Assembly (NCBI GenBank): GCA_028867035.1
Contig: JAGWHB010000001.1
Location: 186,001 to 250,000, forward strand
Source of the DNA: Nitrososphaerota archaeon
GTDB lineage: Archaea > Thermoproteota > Nitrososphaeria > Nitrososphaerales > Gagatemarchaeaceae
DNA: 64,000 bases
Reading direction: 5' to 3'
A model generated the notes under the pieces. That model was not told the DNA's origin and did not search any database. It saw nothing but the letters and a program-made list of their open reading frames with translations. This document shows, piece by piece, positions 39,531-47,052 of this stretch; position 1 is the first letter of the stretch, and each line of letters begins with the position of its first letter. A program made the translations under genes and the position numbers.

Positions 39531-40121
39531 CTACCTTCCGTTCTTGACTTGCGTCCGGACCAAGACCTTCTTGGGCCTGGGTCCTAGCGATAGGATGGTC
39601 TTCTCATAGTCGGACCAGCTTACCCCCAGCTTCTGGGCGACCATCATCTCGACCATGGTGGCGAACTCGTGCTCGCTCCTGTAGGGCGCTTTTGGATGGT
39701 CACCCGGCTCAGCGTCGATCGGGTGGAGGTTCATCCTCCGTTCGGCCTCGAAGTTCACGTCGAAGGCAACGACCTCCCTGTCGGTTATGCCGTGCATCCT
39801 GCACAATTCGTATTCGATCATCTCGTGGAGGGCCACCAGGAAGACATACCTCTGGTCCTTCATCTTGGAGACTCTGATCTGGGCGGGCTTGCCGGGGATC
39901 CAGTCTCCTACGGTCTCGTACCTCTGTTTCCTGTGGGGGACCTGGGAGATGGTGAAGACGGGCCTTGCGTCCTTCCGCCTGACCGCGTTTCTCGGACGGA
40001 GAAACCCACCGTTCCCTCTGGGAAGGCCGTTTCCGGGTCTGAGGGGGCCGCGTCTGGGGCCTTGGGTTGACAAGCTGTTCGGGAAAGCCCGGCCGGGGCT
40101 CCCTAAGGGATAGGCAGTCAA
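39531..40121 (-). CDS. conserved hypothetical protein with HEMIE motif
   Basis: Up to 196 aa from TTG 40121. The conserved part begins about residue 55: KQRYETVGDWIP, then VALHEMIEYELC, GITDREVVAFDVNFEAER and APYRSEHEFATMVE. The two acid/His clusters look like a metal site, but the sequence is HEMIE and not HExxH. The N-terminal 50 residues are Pro/Arg/Gly-rich, so the true start may be later. Related proteins occur in phages and bacteria without assigned function. Confidence 0.6.
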   Translation of the reverse strand: MTAYPLGSPGRAFPNSLSTQGPRRGPLRPGNGLPRGNGGFLRPRNAVRRKDARPVFTISQVPHRKQRYETVGDWIPGKPAQIRVSKMKDQRYVFLVALHEMIEYELCRMHGITDREVVAFDVNFEAERRMNLHPIDAEPGDHPKAPYRSEHEFATMVEMMVAQKLGVSWSDYEKTILSLGPRPKKVLVRTQVKNGR

Positions 40122-40275
40122 ATTGGCGGCCCTTTTTGGTTAACCAAAGTTTAGCCGCATGAGAGGTCTGACAGGGAGGACCAGTGGCGGCCCCCGCGTT
40201 GGGGCCTTATCTAGGGGGTCAAGGCCGACCATGAGAGAGGCTTGGGAGCGTACCGTGCACCCCGGGCGGAGGGTC
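40122..40275. other. GC-rich gap with a 14-bp palindrome
   Basis: No gene is supported. At 40135-40148 TTTGGTTAACCAAA is a perfect palindrome about 20 nt upstream of TTG 40121. It could be a TATA/operator element for the minus-strand gene. The remainder is GC-rich without an obvious RNA fold. Confidence 0.4.
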
Positions 40276-40665
40276 CTAGGCCGCCTTGAACTGCAGTGCC
40301 GCAGAGTTTATGCAGTATCGCTGGCCGGTTGGTCTTGGACCGTCATCGAACATGTGGCCAAGGTGAACGCCACAGTTCGCGCATGAGACCTCGGTCCTGG
40401 TCATTCCGAAGCTGCGGTCTGTTTCCTCCTTGATGTTGTCCTTTGACACAGGCTGGAAGAAGCTCGGCCAGCCCGTCCCTGACTCGAACTTCGTGTCTGA
40501 CTTGAAGAGGGAGGCGCCGCAGACGACGCATTGATAGGTTCCGTCCTCATGGTTGTTCAGGTACTTGCCTGTGAAAGGAGCTTCGGTCCCCTTGAAGAAG
40601 CAGACGTTCACGGCCTCCTTGTCGAGCTTCGCCTTGAGTTTCTCCATTTCTTCCTTGGTGAGCAC
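40276..40665 (-). CDS. msrB: peptide-methionine (R)-S-oxide reductase
   Basis: 129 aa, full length. Repairs methionine-R-sulfoxide. Two zinc CxxC pairs (CVVCG and CANCG), the segment GTGWPSFFQP, and the catalytic Cys in RYCINSAALQF. GTG 40665 starts the frame, 29 nt after TTTATAC on minus (about 40690-40697), so leaderless. Thioredoxin-type partners exist elsewhere in the window. Confidence 0.94.
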   Translation of the reverse strand: MLTKEEMEKLKAKLDKEAVNVCFFKGTEAPFTGKYLNNHEDGTYQCVVCGASLFKSDTKFESGTGWPSFFQPVSKDNIKEETDRSFGMTRTEVSCANCGVHLGHMFDDGPRPTGQRYCINSAALQFKAA

Positions 40666-40760
40666 GACCTGACAGGAGTGGTGGTCGAGTATAAAGTTTC
40701 GACCCCGGAAGTGCAGCTGGATAGTTTTAAGAATCCCCGAGGTAACCGATATCCAAGGTC

Positions 40761-41663
40761 TTGGCCAAGTTCTCCACGTCGCAGCAGAGTTGGAAGGAGC
40801 AGACGGGGACCATCATGGCGGTGGAGACTTCGAAGCTTTTTGTCGGCAAGACAAACGTGAGGAAGAGCCCCGGTGACGTCGGCGACCTCGTAGACTCGGT
40901 CAAGGAGAAGGGGATACTCGAGCCGGTCTTGGCAAGGCCCATCGGGGGAAGGTTCGAGCTCGTCGTCGGGTCGAGGAGGTTCGAAGCGGCGAAGATCGCC
41001 GGGCTGAAGAAGATGCCGGCCATCGTCAGAGCCATGACGGACGAAGAGGCGATAATTGTCTCGCTCGTAGAGAACATTCAGAGGAGGGACATAGAGCCCG
41101 AGGAGGAGTACGACGCCATAGTCGCACTTCGGAAGGCGAACCCCCGCGCCTATGGTTCATCGGATCAGGTAGCCAAGGCGCTTGGGAAGTCGAGGAGGTA
41201 CGTGGACGACAGAATCAGCGCGGTCGAAGCTGTCCGCAGCATAAGAAAGGATTCGAGGGCCGACATATCAGTCAAGCAAGCTCCCCTCCTAAAGGAAAGG
41301 AAGGAGGGCGTTCTGCCTGTAAAGCACGCGACGTTCCTGCACAAAGCCGAGGAGGCTCAGACGGTCCAGGACCTGCCCAAGAGGGAGAGGGCGACGCAGC
41401 TGAGGGAGCTGGCTGAGACCATAGCCCCGCTGCCGACCCCCGAGGCCGAGAACATAGTAAGTCACTTCGTGATGGCACCCCAGAGGCCCGTGGAGGACAT
41501 CAGGAAGGAGGTGTCATACCTTCACGCCGTCAAGCTGGAGATACTCCTGGACCCGAGAGTTGCGGACGGCCTCAGAAGGGCAGCCGAGGAGAGGAACACG
41601 ACCATGGAAGCGATGGCCTCGCTTGCCATACACTCGTGGCTCAGGCAGCAGCGCTACGCTTAG
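40761..41663 (+). CDS. ParB/Spo0J-family protein
   Basis: 300 aa. ParB N-domain: VGKTNVRKSPGDVGDLVDSVKEKGILEPV, the GSRRFEAAKIAGLKKMPAIV box, and ENIQRRDIEPEEEYDAI. A helix-turn-helix (SSDQVAKALGKSRRYVDDRI) follows, and the C-terminal 60 residues (ILLDPRVADGLRRAAEERN) look like a ribbon-helix-helix or dimer domain. No ParA gene is adjacent. TTG 40761 fits the TTTTAAG box at about 40725-40731; ATG 40815 is an alternative and lacks only an unconserved leader. Confidence 0.85.
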   Translation: MAKFSTSQQSWKEQTGTIMAVETSKLFVGKTNVRKSPGDVGDLVDSVKEKGILEPVLARPIGGRFELVVGSRRFEAAKIAGLKKMPAIVRAMTDEEAIIVSLVENIQRRDIEPEEEYDAIVALRKANPRAYGSSDQVAKALGKSRRYVDDRISAVEAVRSIRKDSRADISVKQAPLLKERKEGVLPVKHATFLHKAEEAQTVQDLPKRERATQLRELAETIAPLPTPEAENIVSHFVMAPQRPVEDIRKEVSYLHAVKLEILLDPRVADGLRRAAEERNTTMEAMASLAIHSWLRQQRYA

Positions 41664-41687
41664 ACAAGAAACCGATCGCCTGGAAGG

Positions 41688-42224
41688 CTACGGCTTGACC
41701 GAGTACCACTTGATGCTGCAGCCAAAGGGCCTGGTGTCAGGGACCTTTACTGCCTTCCCCGCAAGCAGGTCGTCCAAGGCGTTCCTCAGGTCGTGGGTGG
41801 AGACCTTCGAGGAATCCCTGGAGTCGTCGATCCGGCCCCTGTAGCGGAGGACCCTGCCCTTGTCGAAGGCGAAGACGTGCGGTGTGCAGACGCCGCCGTA
41901 GGCTTCCACCACCTTCTGAGCCTCGTCCCTCAGGTAGGGGAAGTTGAAGTCCTTGGCTTTGGCACGCTTCACCATTTCCGGGAAACTGTCCTCGGGATAT
42001 GCCTTCTCGTCGTTGGAGTTTATCGCGACGAGCTGGACGCCCTTGGCCGCGTAGTCTCGCTGAATTTCAACTGCTCTTGACTCGTAGTCCTTTACATATG
42101 GACAATGATTGCACCAGAATACAACGACTAAAATCGGACTCCTCGAAAAAGTTGAGAGGGAGTGATTCCTCCCATCAACCCCCATGAGATCAAAGTCAGG
42201 CGCCTGCGAACCGAGCTCGAGCAT
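41688..42224 (-). CDS. peroxiredoxin/redoxin-like protein (AhpC-TSA/thioredoxin fold)
   Basis: 178 aa from ATG 42224. Opens GSQAPDFDLMGVDGRNHSLSTF as in redoxins; the active-site motif is VVVFWCNHCPYVKDYE (CxxC in CNHC) and a cis-Pro-like VCTPHVFAFD follows. This CNHCPYVK class is usually called thioredoxin-family/alkyl hydroperoxide reductase-like. The substrate is unknown. An AATTAAG element near 42253-42259 supports ATG 42224. Confidence 0.82.
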   Translation of the reverse strand: MLELGSQAPDFDLMGVDGRNHSLSTFSRSPILVVVFWCNHCPYVKDYESRAVEIQRDYAAKGVQLVAINSNDEKAYPEDSFPEMVKRAKAKDFNFPYLRDEAQKVVEAYGGVCTPHVFAFDKGRVLRYRGRIDDSRDSSKVSTHDLRNALDDLLAGKAVKVPDTRPFGCSIKWYSVKP

Positions 42225-42291
42225 CAGTATTGGGGGAATAGGCCCGGAATTAAGCATGGCGCAATGAATCTCGATACGCCATTCCCAAGTA

Positions 42292-42831
42292 TCACTTTCG
42301 ATTTGGCCCCGGCTTGTTCCTCATGTGAGCACATGTACCACGTTTTCCCTTCGAGACATTGCAGTTCATACATAGTACCTGGTAACCCTGAGGAAACTCG
42401 TTGCGCACTAACCACCTGTACAGGGGATATCCACAACGAGGATTTATTCCTCCATGCCCGTCTGTGCTTTTTCCATTGATGTGGTCGATAGTCAGAAAGT
42501 CAAACTCCGACTCCCCACAGCATGAACAGTTGTTTGCCTGCTTGGAGTAAGCTCCGATGACCAAACGTCTGAGCTTCTCTCTCCCCCTCCTCTGATCCTC
42601 CCTACCTCGTGCCAAGTAGTAATCGTGGCGCTTTGCCTTGGATCGTTTGTTTGCCAACTTCACTCTCTCCGGATACCTCTTGTAATAATTCGCACTGTAG
42701 AGCCGCATTTTCTCCGAGTACGCGATTGGTTTGCAGGTCGCGCAGTACTTCTGACGGGGACCCCTCAGTTCGAATGTGCTTCCACACTTCTGACACGAAC
42801 CGTGCCGATTTGCAGGAACGCCTCGCGTCAT
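42292..42831 (-). CDS. HNH endonuclease-like protein
   Basis: 179 aa. A zinc-binding front (CQKCGSTFELRGPRQKYCATC), a basic helical middle, then a CSCCG, FLTIDHINGK and CMNCNVSKGKRG HNH core. The C-terminal CxxC and the DH-x-N-GK turn suit phage-type or homing HNH nucleases. The locus is visibly more AT-rich than its neighbours, consistent with mobile origin. It lies between redoxin and nitroreductase genes, and no intron or insertion boundary is obvious. Confidence 0.75.
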   Translation of the reverse strand: MTRGVPANRHGSCQKCGSTFELRGPRQKYCATCKPIAYSEKMRLYSANYYKRYPERVKLANKRSKAKRHDYYLARGREDQRRGREKLRRLVIGAYSKQANNCSCCGESEFDFLTIDHINGKSTDGHGGINPRCGYPLYRWLVRNEFPQGYQVLCMNCNVSKGKRGTCAHMRNKPGPNRK

Positions 42832-42961
42832 CAGAATCCGTTCCTGCCATCTCGGTTTCCGTCAAGGACTACGCGAAGATGAGGCATCGGAAGAGAAGCT
42901 TAGTTCGACATTTAAGCACCCACATCCATGAATGATTACAGGGAGAAGAATCTAACGGGTT

Positions 42962-43480
42962 TTACTTCAGACTGAAAGAAAGCTCGGCCCCAAAGCGTTC
43001 TAGAAACGCTATCTCTGAGAGGGGTTTCCTGTTCTTCCGGCCGAGGAGTTTCCTCTTCGGATATCCGAACCCCGCGACGATCACCGGGTTAAGATCCTCC
43101 GGGATGCCGAAGTCCTTTCTGAGAGCCTGGGACCTTATCCCCGTGAACACACCCGAGGCCACGCCCTCTTCCCAGGCGGCGAGCTGCATGTCCTGGACGA
43201 CCCTCCCGGCGTCGATGGTCGAACCCGGTATTTTCGGGTCTATGCTGACGATGACAGCGAAGTCCGAGCCCTTCACCCACGTCCCCGAGGTGCTGTCCTG
43301 CGCGAGGGTGGCCAGGCTCTTCGGCTCCTGCACAAGGATGAAACGCCAGTGCTGAGAGTTCATAGAAGAAGCAGTCAGCCTGGCCGACTCGAGGACCTTG
43401 GCCTTCAGTCTGCCGTCGACGTGCTTCGTGGCAAACACCCTGACGTCCAGTTTGGTCGAGATGGCCTCGTAGGTGTCCAA
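42962..43480 (-). CDS. nitroreductase-family protein
   Basis: 172 aa, short nitroreductase. SARLTASSMNSQHWRFILV is the family's opening motif with FMN contacts. IDAGRVVQDMQLAAWEEGVASGV and VAGFGYPKRKLLGRKNRKPLSEI follow. It uses FMN and NAD(P)H; the acceptor is unknown. Follows an aldo/keto reductase gene by one nucleotide, so both are co-transcribed and presumably cooperate in detoxification. Confidence 0.85.
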   Translation of the reverse strand: MDTYEAISTKLDVRVFATKHVDGRLKAKVLESARLTASSMNSQHWRFILVQEPKSLATLAQDSTSGTWVKGSDFAVIVSIDPKIPGSTIDAGRVVQDMQLAAWEEGVASGVFTGIRSQALRKDFGIPEDLNPVIVAGFGYPKRKLLGRKNRKPLSEIAFLERFGAELSFSLK

Positions 43481-43481
43481 C

Positions 43482-44462
43482 TCAGTCCCCTATGCTGAGG
43501 TCGGGTTTGTTCTGAATTATCCCTTCGATGCGGCCCATGACGTCCCCTGAAAGTGCGGAGACGTAGTCTAGGGAACCGATGTTCTCCTCGACCTGCTCGG
43601 GCTTTGTGGCTCCTGTGATTACCGTGCTCACATTGCCGTTCTTCCTGGCCCAGGCAAGAGCGAGCTGGGCCATGGTGCACCCGAGCTCCTTGGCGATGGG
43701 CTCGAGGGCCTTCACCTTCGCGATGTTATCCGGAGTGATCACCTGCTCCCTTAGGAAGCCGTAGCCGTCGAGGGAGGCTCTGGTTCCAGCCGGGATTCCG
43801 TTGTTGTACTTGCCGGTCAGGAGGCCTGAGGCCAGGGGGCTCCAGGTGGTTGTCCCCAGCCCGATTTCCCTGTAGAGTGGCAGGTACTCCTTCTCCACCC
43901 TTTCCCGGTGCAGCATGTGATACTGGGGCTGCTCCATCTGGGGCGGGGTCAAGCCCAGTTCCCTCGCGATTGAGTAGGCCCGCATGATCTCCGTGGCGTT
44001 CCACTCAGAGGTCCCCCAATAGAGTATCAGCCCCTGGTGGACCAGGTCGTCCATGGCTCGGACTGTCTCCTCGATGGGGGTGTTGGGGTCGGGGCGGTGG
44101 CAGAAGAAGAGGTCCAGGTAGTCGAGTTGGAGGTGTTTGAGGGACCTCCGGCACGCCTCGTAGATGTGCTTCCTGGAAAGTCCCTCGTCGTTGGGGCCGT
44201 CCCCGCCCCAGAAGACCTTGCTGGAGACTACGAAGTCTGACCTCTTCCAGCCGAGCTTCTTGATCGCATTCCCCATGACTACTTCGGCGTTCCCGTGGGC
44301 GTAGGCTTCGGCGTTGTCGAAGAAGTTGACTCCGAGATCGTATGCCTTCGACATGCACTTCGTCGCCATTTCCTCCCCCACCTGGCCCCCATAGGTGACC
44401 CATGCTCCGAGGGAGAGTTCCCCCAGCCTGATGCCCGCGCTGCCTAGTCTTCTGTAATCCAA
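43482..44462 (-). CDS. aldo/keto reductase (KCNAB-like)
   Basis: 326 aa. The catalytic tetrad is complete: Asp in [11 protein letters not shown], Tyr in the same motif, Lys in [10 protein letters not shown] and His in [14 protein letters not shown]-binding [12 protein letters not shown] follows near the C-terminus. [14 protein letters not shown] resembles K+-channel beta-subunit-type reductases. TTG 44462 starts the frame; a TGTATTAATC box (44490-44500) is about 30 nt upstream. Probably forms an operon with the nitroreductase gene. Confidence 0.92.
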   Translation of the reverse strand: MDYRRLGSAGIRLGELSLGAWVTYGGQVGEEMATKCMSKAYDLGVNFFDNAEAYAHGNAEVVMGNAIKKLGWKRSDFVVSSKVFWGGDGPNDEGLSRKHIYEACRRSLKHLQLDYLDLFFCHRPDPNTPIEETVRAMDDLVHQGLILYWGTSEWNATEIMRAYSIARELGLTPPQMEQPQYHMLHRERVEKEYLPLYREIGLGTTTWSPLASGLLTGKYNNGIPAGTRASLDGYGFLREQVITPDNIAKVKALEPIAKELGCTMAQLALAWARKNGNVSTVITGATKPEQVEENIGSLDYVSALSGDVMGRIEGIIQNKPDLSIGD

Positions 44463-44560
44463 AGTAAACAGCGGTGTTCGGATGCGGCCGTGTATTAATC
44501 TGCCGTCTTCGGATATGAATTCAAAAAGTGGGAGAGGGCGAGGGTGTCCCCGCGCCTTCT

Positions 44561-45103
44561 CTATGCGGTGATGGTTACAAGGAGCCGCGCTGCGAACTCC
44601 GACGCACCGTCCTTCAGGTCGACCCGGAGGACGCCGTAGTTGGTGCTCCCGAACTTGCCCAGGTTCCTGTCAAGGAACAGAAACTGTCCGCTCCCTGCCT
44701 GCCCCTGGCCGACCATGAAGGCTCCGTGGCTTCCAAGTTCGGCCGAGCCGCTTGAGATGGCGTATGTGGTGCCGTTGATGCTCAGGCTCCCGCCGGTCAC
44801 GGCGATGATGTATCCGCCCGTGAGCGCACCCGTGACCTGGAGTGTCATGGCGCCCGTAGCCGTCCCGTTGGAGGCTCTGTCGCCTACCACCCAGTATCCA
44901 CCGGCGACGCTCGTCAGGGTGATCGTTTGGCCGACGGAGAGTTGTATCTGCTGGGAGGGCATATGGGCGGAGTTCTGAAGGAGCTGCTGTCTGCTGAGGT
45001 TCTGTGGAGCGCCGGCCGCCGCCATCGCAGGGTATGCGAAGAGCAGGGCCACGACTGCGAATGCTCCGATTGTTGACGCGACTGCTATCTTCTTCGTGTT
45101 CAT
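44561..45103 (-). CDS. secreted hypothetical protein
   Basis: 180 aa. Signal peptide [30 protein letters not shown], cleaved near AMA-AAG (key segment [15 protein letters not shown]). The mature part is beta-rich with repeated Gly-rich strands ([30 protein letters not shown]). No domain name assigned. CGTATATAG at about 45130-45138 is the TATA box. Confidence 0.7.
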   Translation of the reverse strand: MNTKKIAVASTIGAFAVVALLFAYPAMAAAGAPQNLSRQQLLQNSAHMPSQQIQLSVGQTITLTSVAGGYWVVGDRASNGTATGAMTLQVTGALTGGYIIAVTGGSLSINGTTYAISSGSAELGSHGAFMVGQGQAGSGQFLFLDRNLGKFGSTNYGVLRVDLKDGASEFAARLLVTITA

Positions 45104-45225
45104 CTTTGTCGAGGTTCTTGTTGGCTCCCGCCGTATATAGCGGGGCGGAAAGGAGCGTCTGGACTTTCGGTCTATACCAAATCTCCGAAAGGTTAAAGCC
45201 GCCGGGGGGCCCCGAAGTTCTGCGG

Positions 45226-45867
45226 ATGCCCAACGACGCGCTCATCACCTTCGCCCTCAATATCCTGAGCGCGTTCGTCGCGCTACTGACGAGCTACTAC
45301 GCCTACAGAACCAATAGGCTGGTCAGCAGCGCCGTCCTTGGGGCGATAAGCGTTGGTTTCATGCTCCTCGGGATCGGACTTGCCGTCGACGCAGGAACTT
45401 CGCTGATCTCGGGAAGGTTGCTGGTCGAGTTCCCCGCTGACCGTGTGCTCACCCTGTTTGCGACGTTCACATACCTGACGATCCAGATGGTAGCATACCT
45501 TGTGATAGCTGTCGGGTATGCCAGGGCCGCGTATGGAAAGAAGGCTCCAACCGCCGTCCCGGTGATCCTCGCCGGAACGGCTGCGGCGGGCCTTTACGGC
45601 TTCTCCCTGCTGAGCTACTTCGTCGCCCTGGTCTTGCTTGCGTTCGTCGTATTCCAGGGATTCCTCCTGCGGTCGGGAGGGAAGAGCAGGTTTTCTGCCA
45701 TGGTCCTGCTCGCCTTCGGCCTGATACTGGTCGCGCACCTGATACTGCTGCTGTCCGTCCTTACCTTCGGAACGGGACTTTTCCTTGTCGGGACCGGGGT
45801 GCAGTTCCTTGGTTTTGTCTCCCTTCTTGCTTTCGTGGTCAGGAGCGAAGTGGTTGTCCCAGGGTGA
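45226..45867 (+). CDS. seven-helix integral membrane protein
   Basis: 213 aa with about seven membrane helices (ALITFALNILSAFVALLTSYYAY, VLGAISVGFMLLGIGL, LFATFTYLTIQMVAYLV and others). The layout resembles small archaeal sensor or rhodopsin-like-size membrane proteins, but no retinal-binding Lys motif is visible and no family is assigned. GGTTAAAGCC (about 45191-45200) is 28 nt before ATG 45226. It overlaps the next gene, a winged-helix protein, by 14 nt, which suggests functional pairing. Confidence 0.68.
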   Translation: MPNDALITFALNILSAFVALLTSYYAYRTNRLVSSAVLGAISVGFMLLGIGLAVDAGTSLISGRLLVEFPADRVLTLFATFTYLTIQMVAYLVIAVGYARAAYGKKAPTAVPVILAGTAAAGLYGFSLLSYFVALVLLAFVVFQGFLLRSGGKSRFSAMVLLAFGLILVAHLILLLSVLTFGTGLFLVGTGVQFLGFVSLLAFVVRSEVVVPG

Positions 45868-46138
45868 GAGACAGAGGAGCGTCCTCCGGATAAACCTGGA
45901 CATCCTCAACGCGGTCAGAGACGAAGGGGACGCCAAGCCGACCCACATACTCTACAAGGCTAACCTGTCGCATGAGAGGCTGGTGAAGTACCTCGATGAC
46001 CTTACAGCCAAGGGGCTCATAGAAGTGAAGCAGGATGGGGAGAACAGGACCTACAGGCTCACAACAAAGGGGGTCAGCTTCCTGATAGAGATGAGGCGGG
46101 CCGAGTCCTTCGTCCAGGGCTTTGGACTCGCTATCTGA
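45854..46138 (+). CDS. winged-helix regulator-like protein
   Basis: 94 aa from TTG 45854. SVLRINLDILNAVRDEGDAKPTHILYKANLSHERLVKYLDDLTAKGLIEV is the archaeal wHTH pattern (first helix, then THILYKANLSHERLVKYL, then KGLIEV and a wing ending TTKGVSFL). This family typically regulates an adjacent gene. Overlap with the membrane-protein gene implies co-expression. The DNA target is unknown. Confidence 0.75.
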   Translation: MSQGERQRSVLRINLDILNAVRDEGDAKPTHILYKANLSHERLVKYLDDLTAKGLIEVKQDGENRTYRLTTKGVSFLIEMRRAESFVQGFGLAI

Positions 46139-46223
46139 AATCAAGGCAAGAGGCTCCTTTCCGACCCCAAGTACTTCCTTGCTGGAGAAGAGTCGGCCTT
46201 GCCGGCCGAGTCAGACCATAGCG

Positions 46224-46580
46224 CTACCCGCGCTGCTTCATCAGCTCGCCGATTTCGCGGTCGAGCCTGACTACTTCGTTCTGGAACTTCTCCATCTCGC
46301 TCTGGTCCCTCTCGATGCTCTGCCTCTTCCCCGTTATCTGAGACTTCAGATCAGTCAGGCCCCGGTTGGTCGCGTCCATGGTGGTGACGAGCGTTCTCAT
46401 CCTGCTGTCCATGTCAGCTTTCTGAGCCTGCAGTTCCGCGTACTGCTTCTCTGTGCTTGCAAGCTTCGACTGGAGCTCCCTGAGTTCCTGCTCCTGGTTC
46501 CTGACCTTTCCGTAGTATTCGTTGGCCTTGGCCTCGTTGTTCCTCCTTCTCTCCTGGGCGCCGGTTAGCTGGTAGCTCAC
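46224..46580 (-). CDS. coiled-coil protein
   Basis: 118 aa that are almost entirely heptad-repeat: RNQEQELRELQSKLASTEKQY, TDLKSQITGKRQSIERDQSEM and NEVVRLDREIGELMKQ. Prefoldin-like or tropomyosin-like length, but no beta hairpin is visible. A GATATTTATC box (46601-46610) is about 26 nt upstream. Likely a structural or scaffold protein. Confidence 0.7.
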   Translation of the reverse strand: MSYQLTGAQERRRNNEAKANEYYGKVRNQEQELRELQSKLASTEKQYAELQAQKADMDSRMRTLVTTMDATNRGLTDLKSQITGKRQSIERDQSEMEKFQNEVVRLDREIGELMKQRG

Positions 46581-46600
46581 GGATTCGACCCTTCAGCTTT

Positions 46601-46611
46601 GATATTTATCC
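46601..46611. promoter_or_regulatory. AT-rich divergent promoter
   Basis: GATATTTATCC lies 26 nt from ATG 46580 (minus). A second CATGATAT (46611-46618) lies 26 nt before TTG 46640 (plus). It is the only AT-rich run in the gap. Confidence 0.45.
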
Positions 46612-46639
46612 ATGATATGCAAGGGCCTGAGGGCCCATT

Positions 46640-46816
46640 TTGACTCCCAGGACGAAGCTGCTCCTCGTACTGCCGGTCATAGCCGCCGTTGTCATCGTGC
46701 TGGTGTATTTCCAGCTCTTCGCAAGCCCCATCGTCATAGCTGTGATCTTCATCCTCTGGGTGGCCGTCACCGTGAGGAACAAGAGGAAGTTCGACAGGCA
46801 GAAGGCCCAGAATTAG
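46640..46816 (+). CDS. 58-residue two-helix membrane protein
   Basis: Too short for most callers. TTG 46640, stop TAG 46814-46816: two hydrophobic helices (LLLVLPVIAAVVIVLVYFQLF and IVIAVIFILWVAVTV) and a basic tail (RNKRKFDRQKAQN). The frame has clean coding-like third positions and a TATA-like CATGATAT 26 nt upstream. A minus-strand frame covering it has no protein-like feature. Function unknown. Confidence 0.55.
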   Translation: MTPRTKLLLVLPVIAAVVIVLVYFQLFASPIVIAVIFILWVAVTVRNKRKFDRQKAQN

Positions 46817-46835
46817 GTCGAGGGGGCTCGACCGC

Positions 46836-46961
46836 TTAGCGGCTGACCCAGCCTTTCCAGTCTCCGTCTCTGGCTCCGTGTGTCGTGATGATATGCTTCT
46901 TGAGCTCGCTTTCGGTCTCACACTCGAATCCGCAATAGCACTTCAGGAAGGTGGCCTCGAC
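46836..46961 (-). CDS. possible small C2H2/DUF1059-like zinc-finger protein, start unclear
   Basis: Minus-strand frame ending TAA 46836-46838. It reads LKCYCGFECETESELKKHI then ITTHGARDGDWKGW. The C-x-C-x4-C and H-x4-H spacing is like small archaeal CGFE-type zinc fingers (DUF1059-like). There is no ATG, GTG or TTG between the upstream in-frame stop and the motif, so either a CTG start is used or it is a relic. Confidence 0.35.
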   Translation of the reverse strand, partial: VEATFLKCYCGFECETESELKKHIITTHGARDGDWKGWVSR

Positions 46962-47052
46962 TGAGGAAAATCGATTTCAGACAAAAACCTTGCCCAGGCG
47001 GCCGAGACCGCCCAAGAAGTCTTGAGGGAGACCGACCTGTGGTCGGTGCTTT

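Noticed and set aside
42832..42961. Possible intron boundary around the HNH gene
   Set aside because: No group I intron core or interrupted host gene is visible in either flank.
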